From CAHJXF01 sp038254545 (GTDB lineage Bacteria > Pseudomonadota > Gammaproteobacteria > Burkholderiales > Burkholderiaceae_D): a DNA stretch of 64,000 nucleotides. The notes beneath the pieces were generated by a model. That model ran no database searches. It was given only the letters and a program-made list of their open reading frames with translations, and was not told the DNA's origin. The translations under genes were made by a program, and so were the position numbers. Position 1 is the first letter of the stretch. Each line of letters opens with the position of its first letter. Of the stretch, positions 1 to 7,363 are shown in pieces. Where the stretch lies: the NCBI GenBank assembly GCA_038254545.1, contig JBBSGB010000004.1, forward strand, positions 91,058 through 155,057. Reading direction: 5' to 3'.

Positions 1-1
1 C

Positions 2-1147
2 CTCAACGAGACCGACATCCGCGCCATCTTCGAGACGATGACGCGCCACGTGTTCAAGACCGTGATGGATGTCGAGCTCCCGCCGTTTCCGGTGATGCCG
101 CACGCGGTAGCGATGGCGCGCTTCGGATCGGACAAGCCCGATCTGCGCGTCAAGCTCGAATTCACCGAACTGACCGACGCGATGCGCGACGTGGACTTCA
201 AGGTGTTCGCCGCGGCGGCCAGCAGCGACGGCGGCCGCGTGGTCGCACTTCGCATTCCCGGCGGCGGCGCCACCAACGGCGGCTTCCCGCGGTCGGAGAT
301 CGATGCCTATACGCAGTTCGTCGCCATCTATGGCGCCAAGGGTCTGGCGTACATCAAGGTCAACGATCTTTCGCAGGGCGATCTGCGCGCGGGCCTGCAA
401 TCGCCGATCGTCAAGAACATTCACGACGCCGCGTTGAAGACGATCATCGAGCGCACCGGGGCAAGAGACGGCGATCTGATCTTCTTCGGCGCCGATCGCG
501 CCAAGGTGGTCAACGATGCGATGGGCGCGCTGCGCGTGAAGATCGGCCATTCGGAATTCGGCAAGCGGACCGGGCTCTTCGAAGCCGGCTGGTGTCCGCT
601 GTGGGTCGTCGATTTCCCGATGTTCGAATACGACGAGGGCGAGGGCCGCTTCACTGCTGCCCACCATCCCTTCACCGCACCGAAAGATGGCGACGAGAAC
701 TTCCTCGCGACCGATCCCGCACGCTGCACCGCCAAGGCCTATGATCTGGTGCTCAACGGCTGGGAGATCGGCGGCGGCTCGGTCCGTATCCATCGCGAAG
801 ACGTGCAGAGCAAGGTGTTCCGCGCGCTCAAGATCGACGCCGAGGAAGCGCAGGAAAAATTCGGCTTCCTGCTCGATGCGTTGCGCTACGGCGCGCCTCC
901 GCACGGCGGCATCGCCTTCGGTCTCGATCGCCTGGTGACGATGATGGCCGGCGCCGAGTCGATCCGCGACGTGATCGCGTTCCCGAAGACGCAGCGCGCG
1001 CAAGACCTCCTGACCGAGGCGCCCAGCGCAGTCGATGAGCGCCAGTTGCGCGAACTGCATATCCGGCTGCGCACCAGCGAGCGCACATCTGCGACGGCGA
1101 GCGGCGGCGATGGCGACGTCGAGAATACGGAGCAGCGTGCGGCCTGA
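2..1147 (+). CDS. aspS: Aspartyl-tRNA synthetase, 3' part (partial)
   Basis: Charges tRNA-Asp (class II aminoacyl-tRNA synthetase, cytoplasm). The reading frame is open from base 2, so the gene begins upstream; roughly the first 225 of about 600 residues are missing, including the anticodon-binding domain and class II motif 2. Visible are the bacterial GAD insertion region (FPVMPHAVAMARFGSDKPDLR region near bases 95-160) and class II motif 3 (GIAFGLDRLVTMMAG, bases 907-951), followed by the typical C-terminal block DVIAFPKTQRAQDLL. The order aspS followed by nudB, an EEP nuclease and clsB is usual in Burkholderiales. Nothing odd is seen in the visible part. Confidence 0.97.
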   Translation, partial: LNETDIRAIFETMTRHVFKTVMDVELPPFPVMPHAVAMARFGSDKPDLRVKLEFTELTDAMRDVDFKVFAAAASSDGGRVVALRIPGGGATNGGFPRSEIDAYTQFVAIYGAKGLAYIKVNDLSQGDLRAGLQSPIVKNIHDAALKTIIERTGARDGDLIFFGADRAKVVNDAMGALRVKIGHSEFGKRTGLFEAGWCPLWVVDFPMFEYDEGEGRFTAAHHPFTAPKDGDENFLATDPARCTAKAYDLVLNGWEIGGGSVRIHREDVQSKVFRALKIDAEEAQEKFGFLLDALRYGAPPHGGIAFGLDRLVTMMAGAESIRDVIAFPKTQRAQDLLTEAPSAVDERQLRELHIRLRTSERTSATASGGDGDVENTEQRAA

Positions 1148-1204
1148 GTCGTCGCGACCGTCGATCGCATCGCGCACACAGACCGTATCGCGCACCGACG
1201 ACGC

Positions 1205-2128
1205 ATGACACGCGCGACGCGACGCGCCTTTCCCGCGGCCGTGCTGGTGGCCCTCGTCATCGCCGCGCTTGCCTTGGGTGGCGCGGCCTGGTGGTTCAAC
1301 GCGCGAACCCGTCCCGATGCTGTTTCGAACCGCGTCGTCGCACAACTCGTCGAGCGCCATCCGGGCGCGAGCGTCGCAACACTCGGCCATGCGCTGCTGC
1401 GCGTCACGATGCCCTCGGGCCTCTACATCGACGCGCGCCTCGAACCGACGATTCAGAAGTGTCGCGACGATCGCTTCGATTGCTCGAACGCGATCGATCG
1501 TATCGTCGCGGACGTCGAGCGTGCAGGGCTCCTGTCGGCCAGGCCGCGGCTGGCCGATCTTCGCGCGAGGGTCATCGGCGAAAGCTCACCGGGCTTTCGC
1601 TTCGGCTTCGTGACCGAGCCGCTGATCGGCGCGCTGGAAGTGCGCTATGCGCTGGTCGCGGGCGCAGCCTCCACGTTCGTCACGTCGACCATCGCCGATC
1701 GCCTCGGCGTCGATCGCGCGCAGTTGAGACAGGCCGCCCTTATGAACCTCGCGGCCGAAGGCGAGGCGCGCGCCGAACTGCTGTCCGATAGCCCGGGCGT
1801 CTATCGCGTGATCTCGAACGACGATGCCGTCGCCGATCTGCTCGACGCGGCTCGCATGCAAAAGCTTGCGACGCTGGTCGGATCGAACCGCCTCTATTGC
1901 GCCGTGCCCGAACGCGGGGTGCTCCTGCTCGTGCGCGCCGATGCCGCGGGAAAGCAGGCGCTGATCCAGCGCGCCCGCTCGCGCAGCGGTCGAACGCTGG
2001 GTAGAGAACGGGATGACGCACGACCTGGTGCGGAACCCGGCGGGCGATCCGGCCAATCGGAACTGTTCGTCTATGACAAGGGCGCACCCGAAGGCCAAGC
2101 GCTGTCCATGGCCGGAACCGGCCCCTGA
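1205..2128 (+). CDS. Membrane-anchored DUF1444-like protein
   Basis: Function unknown. Residues 1-30 hold a basic N-terminus and one hydrophobic segment (AVLVALVIAALALGGAAWW), so it is probably anchored in the inner membrane with the rest outside. The remainder resembles DUF1444 proteins: a first domain with VAQLVERHPGASV, and a second with LYCAVPERGVLLLVRADAA. Residues about 260-286 read as low-quality Arg/Gly/Asp-rich sequence. The +1 frame over bases 1989-2059 instead gives VERWVENGMTHDLVRNPAG, and the original frame then resumes with ELFVYDKG. A compensating pair of 1-nt indels is therefore likely (see findings). It sits between aspS and nudB on the same strand, with only 6 nt before nudB. 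Family assignment is from memory of conserved stretches, so moderate. Confidence 0.6.
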   Translation: MTRATRRAFPAAVLVALVIAALALGGAAWWFNARTRPDAVSNRVVAQLVERHPGASVATLGHALLRVTMPSGLYIDARLEPTIQKCRDDRFDCSNAIDRIVADVERAGLLSARPRLADLRARVIGESSPGFRFGFVTEPLIGALEVRYALVAGAASTFVTSTIADRLGVDRAQLRQAALMNLAAEGEARAELLSDSPGVYRVISNDDAVADLLDAARMQKLATLVGSNRLYCAVPERGVLLLVRADAAGKQALIQRARSRSGRTLGRERDDARPGAEPGGRSGQSELFVYDKGAPEGQALSMAGTGP

Positions 2129-2134
2129 TCACGC

Positions 2135-2617
2135 ATGAATGAGCCCTACAAGATCCCGCGATCGGTCCTCGTCGTGATTCACACGCACGATCTGCACGTG
2201 CTGCTGCTCGAACGCGCCGACCGCGCCGACCACTGGCAGTCGGTGACCGGCAGCGTCGATGCGCCAGCCGAGCCGCTACGCCAGGCCGCGATTCGCGAGG
2301 TCGCCGAAGAGACCGGCATCGCGGCCGATCGCGACGGCGCGCTGGTCGATTGGAACCATGCGATCGAATACGATATCTATCCCCACTGGAGGCATCGCTA
2401 TGCCCCCGGCGTCATGCGCAATCAGGAGCACTGGTTCGGTCTCGCATTGCCTGACGACTTTCCTTCTCGCGAGGCGGTGCGCGTTGCCCCTCGCGAACAT
2501 TTGCAATACGCTTGGCTCCCCTTTCGAGAGGCAGCCGCGCGGTGCTTCTCGCCGAGCAACGCCGAAGCCATTCTTCAGTTGCCGCGACGATGCAAGACGA
2601 CCGCAAGATTCCCATGA
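2135..2617 (+). CDS. nudB: Dihydroneopterin triphosphate diphosphatase (Nudix)
   Basis: Removes pyrophosphate from dihydroneopterin triphosphate in folate biosynthesis. The 160-residue protein starts with the NudB-like YKIPRSVLVVIHT and carries a Nudix box at residues 39-62 (GSVDAPAE...REVAEETGI). The box has one extra residue between the first Gly and Glu compared with the strict consensus, but the REVAEE metal-binding helix is intact. Later stretches (NHAIEYDIYPHWRHRYAPG and EHWFGLALP) are characteristic of NudB and argue against a generic Nudix enzyme. Its stop overlaps the ATG of the next gene (ATGA at 2614), indicating translational coupling. Confidence 0.92.
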   Translation: MNEPYKIPRSVLVVIHTHDLHVLLLERADRADHWQSVTGSVDAPAEPLRQAAIREVAEETGIAADRDGALVDWNHAIEYDIYPHWRHRYAPGVMRNQEHWFGLALPDDFPSREAVRVAPREHLQYAWLPFREAAARCFSPSNAEAILQLPRRCKTTARFP

Positions 2618-3666
2618 CCAATGACGCCGCAGGCGATGCCGCGAGTGCCACCGCGGCGGATGCGCTGGTGCAGGAGCGCGATGCATCGCTCGCCGTATCC
2701 GACGAAACGGTTCCGCAGTCCGCAACGCGCTTGCGCATCGCGACCTACAACATCCACAAGGGTGTCTCCGCGATGTCGCGCAAGAATCGCATCCACGATC
2801 TGCGCTTGGGACTGCACGCGCTCGAAGCCGACCTCGTGTTCCTTCAGGAAGTGCAGGGGCGCAACGACCAGCACGCCGAGCGTTTCGACAACTGGCCCGA
2901 GGTCGCGCAGCACACGTTCCTTGCCGGCGATCGCTGGGCGCAGACCGCCTATGGCCGCAACTCGGTGCGCACCGATGGCGACCACGGCAACGCGCTCCTG
3001 TCGCGCTTTCCGCTGATCGCGCACGAGAACATCGACATCTCGGATCACCGCTTCGAGTCGCGCGGCCTGCTGCATGGCGAGTTCGAAGTCGACGGCGTGC
3101 GCGTGCATTGCATCTGCGCGCATCTCGGCCTGTTCGAAGAAAGCCGCGTGCGCCAGGCCGACGCGATGATCGCGCGCATCCGCTCGCACGTTCCCAACGA
3201 TGCCCCACTGGTGATCGCGGGCGACTTCAACGACTGGCGGCATCGCCTGGGCCGGCGATTGGTCGAAAGCCTGGGCGTGCGCGAAGTGTTCTCGTCAATG
3301 GAGACTAGCACCGAGAGACGCAGTGCGGCGCTAGCGCGGCGTGCGACCGGCTATGTGCAAAAGCACGGTGCCCGCATCGGCGACACGATCGCTGCGCCGT
3401 TCACTGCGAAGTCCGCTGCGAAGTCCGCCGCAAAATCGGCCGCGGCCGGCACCTCTGCGAAAGTCGCGGCGGAGTCTGCGGCGACTTCAGCCCGCATAGC
3501 GGCCCCCGCGCGCACCTACCCCGCCGGCTTCCCGCTGCTGCGCCTCGATCGCGTGTATGTGCGCGGCTTCAAGATCGCGTCGGCGCAGGTCCTTACCGGC
3601 CCCGCGTGGCGCAAGCTCTCCGACCATGCGCCCATCCTGGCGGAGCTCGTCTTCGATCCGCAGTGA
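2614..3666 (+). CDS. Endonuclease/exonuclease/phosphatase family protein (YbhP-like)
   Basis: EEP-superfamily Mg-dependent phosphodiesterase or nuclease, 350 residues. Catalytic motifs are all present: Asn in TYNIHKG (residue about 46), Glu in FLQEVQG (about 79), GDFND (about 205) and SDHAPI (about 335). I chose the ATG at 2614 because it overlaps the nudB stop as ATGA; an in-frame ATG at 2590 and a TTG at 2512 lie upstream. In Escherichia coli the homologue ybhP is next to clsB, as here, so a link to phospholipid metabolism is plausible but unproven. Unusual: residues about 262-299 are an Ala/Lys/Ser-rich low-complexity insert coded by near-repeats of 12 bases from 3406. Confidence 0.88.
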   Translation: MTNDAAGDAASATAADALVQERDASLAVSDETVPQSATRLRIATYNIHKGVSAMSRKNRIHDLRLGLHALEADLVFLQEVQGRNDQHAERFDNWPEVAQHTFLAGDRWAQTAYGRNSVRTDGDHGNALLSRFPLIAHENIDISDHRFESRGLLHGEFEVDGVRVHCICAHLGLFEESRVRQADAMIARIRSHVPNDAPLVIAGDFNDWRHRLGRRLVESLGVREVFSSMETSTERRSAALARRATGYVQKHGARIGDTIAAPFTAKSAAKSAAKSAAAGTSAKVAAESAATSARIAAPARTYPAGFPLLRLDRVYVRGFKIASAQVLTGPAWRKLSDHAPILAELVFDPQ

Positions 3667-4871
3667 AGTTCGAAGACGGCAATCGCGTCGAGCTGTTGTG
3701 CGGTGGCGGCGAGTTTTTCCCGGCATTGATCGCCGCCGTCGAGAACGCTGAAAAAGAGGTCTATCTTGAAACCTACATCTATAACGACGACGACACCGGC
3801 CGGCGAGTGACCGAGGCGCTCGCAGCCGCCGCGCGCCGCAAGGTCATGGTGCGTGTGTCGGTCGATGGCTTCGGCTCGGCCAACCTCGCGCAACCGATTT
3901 ACAAGGCGCTCGAAGACGCCGGCGTCGAGATCGTGGTGTTCCGTCCCGAATACGCGTTCTGGAAAAGCGGCCTGAAATTCTTCTCGCGCGAGCGGCTGCG
4001 GCGCCTGCATCGAAAGCTCGCGATGATCGATCGCAAACTCGTGTTCTGCGGCGGCATCAACATCGTCGATGACCTGGCCGATCCCAATCGTGGCCCGCTC
4101 GAGGCGCCACGCTTCGATTTCACCGCGCGCGTGGAGGGCCCGATCGTCGGACCGATCTCGGCCTACATGCTCAATCAATGGCTGCGCCTGGACTGGAAGC
4201 GGATCGCGAGCAAGCACGGGGAGCTGCAACGTGCGATCGACACCTGGTTGTCGCGGCGCGAATGGGCCAACCCTCATCCCGACGGCGGCAACGTCCGCGT
4301 GGCTTTTCTCACGCGCGACAACCTGCGCAATCGGCGCAGCATCGAGCGCGCCTATCTGGTGGCGATCAAGCTGGCGAAAAAGGAAATCATTCTTTGCAAT
4401 GCCTATTACTTCCCGGGCCGCCGCTTTCGCAAGACCTTGATCGCCGCGGCCCAACGCGGCGTACGCGTGCGCCTGCTCTTGCAGGGGCGATCGGAGTATC
4501 CGATTCAGCACTACGCCAGCCAGGTCTTGTATGCCGAGTTGTTGGCTGCCGGCATCGAGATTCACGAATACACGCGCGGCTTTCTTCACGCGAAGGTCGG
4601 CGTGGTCGATGGTGGATGGGCAACGGTCGGTTCATCGAACATCGATCCGTTCAGCCTCTTCCTCGCGCGCGAGGCCAACATCGTGGTGCTCAACGAGGCA
4701 TTCGCGGGCCCCTTGCGCGCGAGGCTCGAAGAGGCGATCGCGCACGACGCCACGCCGGTCCAGGCCGAGCGGCTGATCAAGAGCGGCATCGCCGCGCGTG
4801 CTCTCCACGCGCTGTCCTACGCTGCCTTGCGCTTTGCCGTCTATATCAGCGGGCATGCCAATCAATATTGA
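3663..4871 (+). CDS. clsB: Cardiolipin synthase B-type phospholipase D protein
   Basis: Makes cardiolipin (E. coli ClsB can also use phosphatidylethanolamine) at the inner membrane. The 402-residue protein has two PLD HxKxxxxD motifs, HRKLAMID (about residue 114) and HAKVGVVD (about 307), each followed by a Gly/Ser turn (GGINI, GSSNID). Length matches E. coli ClsB (about 413). Start: GTG at 3663, overlapping the previous stop as GTGA; a GTG at 3606 lies upstream but inside the EEP gene. It overlaps the next gene by 17 nt, so the operon continues into the repair exonuclease. Confidence 0.9.
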   Translation: MKFEDGNRVELLCGGGEFFPALIAAVENAEKEVYLETYIYNDDDTGRRVTEALAAAARRKVMVRVSVDGFGSANLAQPIYKALEDAGVEIVVFRPEYAFWKSGLKFFSRERLRRLHRKLAMIDRKLVFCGGINIVDDLADPNRGPLEAPRFDFTARVEGPIVGPISAYMLNQWLRLDWKRIASKHGELQRAIDTWLSRREWANPHPDGGNVRVAFLTRDNLRNRRSIERAYLVAIKLAKKEIILCNAYYFPGRRFRKTLIAAAQRGVRVRLLLQGRSEYPIQHYASQVLYAELLAAGIEIHEYTRGFLHAKVGVVDGGWATVGSSNIDPFSLFLAREANIVVLNEAFAGPLRARLEEAIAHDATPVQAERLIKSGIAARALHALSYAALRFAVYISGHANQY

Positions 4872-5955
4872 GGATCCTTCAAGTCACGCGGGTCGGATCG
4901 CGCCGCCTCGGGCGTGCAGCGACGATCTCGTCGTGCTGAGACCGCAAGGTCTCTATTGCCCGGCCGGCGATTTCTACATCGACCCGTGGCGGCCGGTCGA
5001 TCGCGCCGTGATCACGCACGCGCACGCCGACCACGCGCGCATCGGACACGGTCACTATCTTGCGGCGGCGCCTGGCGAAGGCGTACTGCGCGCGCGTCTG
5101 GGCGCGATCGATCTGCAGACCCTGCCGTATGGCGAGGCGGTGGTGCACAACGGCGTGCGCGTGTCACTGCATCCCGCCGGGCACGTGCTCGGGTCCGCGC
5201 AAATTCGTCTCGAGCACGAGGGCCGCGTGTGGGTCGCCTCGGGCGACTACAAGTTCATGCAGGGGGACGATGTCGACCCAACCTGCACGCCGTTCGAGCC
5301 GGTGCGTTGCGACGTGTTCATCACCGAATCGACCTTCGGCTTGCCGATCTATCGCTGGTCGCCTCAGCGTGAAATCTTCGCGGGCATCGATAGCTGGTGG
5401 CGGGGCAATGCCGACAACGATCGCGCGTCCGTGCTGTTCTGCTATGCGTTCGGCAAGGCGCAACGCGTGCTTGCAGGCGTGGATGCGACGATCGGCCCGA
5501 TCTTCTGCCACGGTGCGATCGAGCCGCTCAATCGGGCCTATCGCGACGCAGGCGTGGGGTTGCCGCCGACCACGCTGGTCTCCGAGGTCGCCGATAAGAC
5601 CCGCTTTCGGAAAGGCCTGGTGCTTGCGCCGCCATCGGCCGCGGGCTCGACGTGGATGCGACGCTTTGGCGAATACAGCGACGCGTTCGCGTCCGGGTGG
5701 ATGCTGTTGCGCGGGGCGCGGCGCAGGCGCGGCGTGGATCGTGGCTTCGTACTATCGGATCACGCGGACTGGCCGGGCCTGCAGGCCGCCATCGCCGCGA
5801 GTTGTGCCAACCGCGTCATCGTCACGCACGGCGATGTGGCGGTGATGGTGCGATGGTCGAACGAGAGCGGCCTCGAGGCCGAGGCGTTCGAAACCGAGTA
5901 CGGCGATGAGACCGAGGCGGTGGAAGATTTGAAAGCGCCGCAGGCCGCGACGTGA
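4855..5955 (+). CDS. Ligase-associated DNA exonuclease (metallo-beta-lactamase/beta-CASP fold)
   Basis: Putative DNA exonuclease of the ligase-associated DNA-damage-response set, in the same superfamily as mRNA 3'-end processing factors and SNM1. 366 residues. The zinc-binding THAHADHA signature lies at about residue 53, HPAGHVLGSAQI at about 105, SGDYKF at about 130, and LSDHADWPG near the C-terminus supplies the beta-CASP-type histidine. The ATG at 4855 lies inside the end of clsB, so it is transcribed from the housekeeping operon. Its usual partner, the ATP-dependent DNA ligase, is on the same strand 1.4 kb downstream, separated by an antisense diguanylate cyclase. Function is inferred from family context. 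Confidence 0.86.
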   Translation: MPINIEDPSSHAGRIAPPRACSDDLVVLRPQGLYCPAGDFYIDPWRPVDRAVITHAHADHARIGHGHYLAAAPGEGVLRARLGAIDLQTLPYGEAVVHNGVRVSLHPAGHVLGSAQIRLEHEGRVWVASGDYKFMQGDDVDPTCTPFEPVRCDVFITESTFGLPIYRWSPQREIFAGIDSWWRGNADNDRASVLFCYAFGKAQRVLAGVDATIGPIFCHGAIEPLNRAYRDAGVGLPPTTLVSEVADKTRFRKGLVLAPPSAAGSTWMRRFGEYSDAFASGWMLLRGARRRRGVDRGFVLSDHADWPGLQAAIAASCANRVIVTHGDVAVMVRWSNESGLEAEAFETEYGDETEAVEDLKAPQAAT

Positions 5956-5980
5956 TCCTCGCGTTCAGTTGCGACATGGG

Positions 5981-7249
5981 TCACCGCGTCGATCGCTTCG
6001 TGGCCGTCGTTCCCGATGCAGTGGATTGCCTGGCAAGCGACGGAGTCGCTGTGTTCATCCCGAAGATGGTCGGATTGGGTCGGAACGACTCGACGCCATC
6101 GCGGCCGTTGCGCTTGACCGCATACATCGCTTCCTCGGCTGCGGCCAACAGTTCACGTGGTGAGCCCACGTCGCTCGCCTCGGCGACGCCGACGCTGATG
6201 GTGACCGAAACCGGAACGGGCTTGCCGCCGCTTTGCGCCGAGAACGGCGCCTCGGCCATGCGCTCGCGCAGTTGCTCGGCCAGCTCGACGGCTTCCTTGC
6301 GGTAATTGGGAACGATCACCGCGAATTCGTCACCGCCGTAGCGTGCCACCACTTCAGTTCGCCGCAGGCGCGACGAAATGCGCCGCGCGACCTCGCGAAG
6401 AATCGCATCGCCCGCGAGATAGCCCCATTCATCGTTGATCGCCTTGAGTTGATCGATATCGACGATCAATAACGAAAGCGCGGTGGCATAGCGCGCGCGA
6501 AAGGTCCACTCCTGAACCAGCTTGCGATCGAAGTCGCTGCGGTTAGCCACGCCGGTCAGTTCGTCGGTGGTAGCCGATTCGATCAGGCGTCGCTCGAGTG
6601 CGCGCCTTGCTCCGAATTCGACCTTGAGCAGAAACCAGAACCCGAGCGATAACAGGGCCACCAGCGACAGGGAACCGACCATGATCCAGGTCGATTTCTC
6701 GCTCGCATCGCGCTGCAAGGCGCGATAGCGCTCGAGGCGCTTGCCCTCGTCGTCGCGCATCGCCGCGATCAGGTTGTCGATCTCGTCGAGCGAGCCGCCC
6801 GTCGGCGCTTCGTAGGGCCGCAAGCCGAGCGCGAATTTTCTGTTGATCAGGGGGCCGAGCCGGGACAGGTGCTCGAGCTGGCTGGGCTCGTCGCCGGCAA
6901 GCGGCCCGAGCGCGGCCAGATTCAGGCGCACCTGAAAGCGCGCGAGGTCGTAGCGATCGCCATCCGAACGGTCGCGGCTGCGACCGCTCAACAGGTCGCG
7001 CCCCGCCATATCGACGTCGCGCAAGGCAAGCTGAAGCTTGTCGAGCGTGGCGGCGACCTCGATCGAGCGGATCGATCGCTTGGCTGCATCGGCCGCCTCG
7101 TTGTTGACGCGATGTACCACAAGCGCCATGACTGCGAGCACCACCGCCGCGAGAATGCTGGTCAGCATCAGGGCGCGTTCGATCACGCTCGAGCGCGGCG
7201 TCATCGGCCGGAAGATCTGGCGCATTGCTCGAGGGATTCTGGCCATCAT
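5981..7249 (-). CDS. Membrane diguanylate cyclase (GGDEF)
   Basis: Synthesises cyclic-di-GMP. 422 residues. The first membrane segment is at about residues 27-46, followed by an extracytoplasmic helical sensor region resembling CHASE3-type domains, a second membrane segment near residues 190-210, and then a GGDEF domain. The active-site loop is intact (RYGGDEF, about residue 302). The position of the usual RxxD inhibitory site, five residues upstream, reads RRTE, so product feedback inhibition may be absent or weakened. The gene lies antisense between two ligase-associated repair genes: convergent with the exonuclease (25 nt gap) and divergent from the ligase (114 nt gap). Confidence 0.92.
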   Translation of the reverse strand: MMARIPRAMRQIFRPMTPRSSVIERALMLTSILAAVVLAVMALVVHRVNNEAADAAKRSIRSIEVAATLDKLQLALRDVDMAGRDLLSGRSRDRSDGDRYDLARFQVRLNLAALGPLAGDEPSQLEHLSRLGPLINRKFALGLRPYEAPTGGSLDEIDNLIAAMRDDEGKRLERYRALQRDASEKSTWIMVGSLSLVALLSLGFWFLLKVEFGARRALERRLIESATTDELTGVANRSDFDRKLVQEWTFRARYATALSLLIVDIDQLKAINDEWGYLAGDAILREVARRISSRLRRTEVVARYGGDEFAVIVPNYRKEAVELAEQLRERMAEAPFSAQSGGKPVPVSVTISVGVAEASDVGSPRELLAAAEEAMYAVKRNGRDGVESFRPNPTIFGMNTATPSLARQSTASGTTATKRSTR

Positions 7250-7363
7250 GGGAAGCTATCATGCCGAATGGCTGCGGGCCTGTGCCGTCCGGCCTGCGAA
7301 CCCCCGCCGCTCGTCGCCGTCGCGCTGCACCGCATCCCTGGCAACCGCGCAGGCAAGACTCGA

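Noticed and set aside
828..1407. Several long open frames antisense to aspS and the DUF1444-like gene
   Set aside because: Arg/Ser/Ala-rich shadow translations typical of high-GC coding DNA.
6869..7363. Open frame extending the DNA ligase N-terminus by 165 codons
   Set aside because: The codons are antisense to a well-supported diguanylate cyclase and do not resemble ligase; the ATG at 7364 gives the conserved start.
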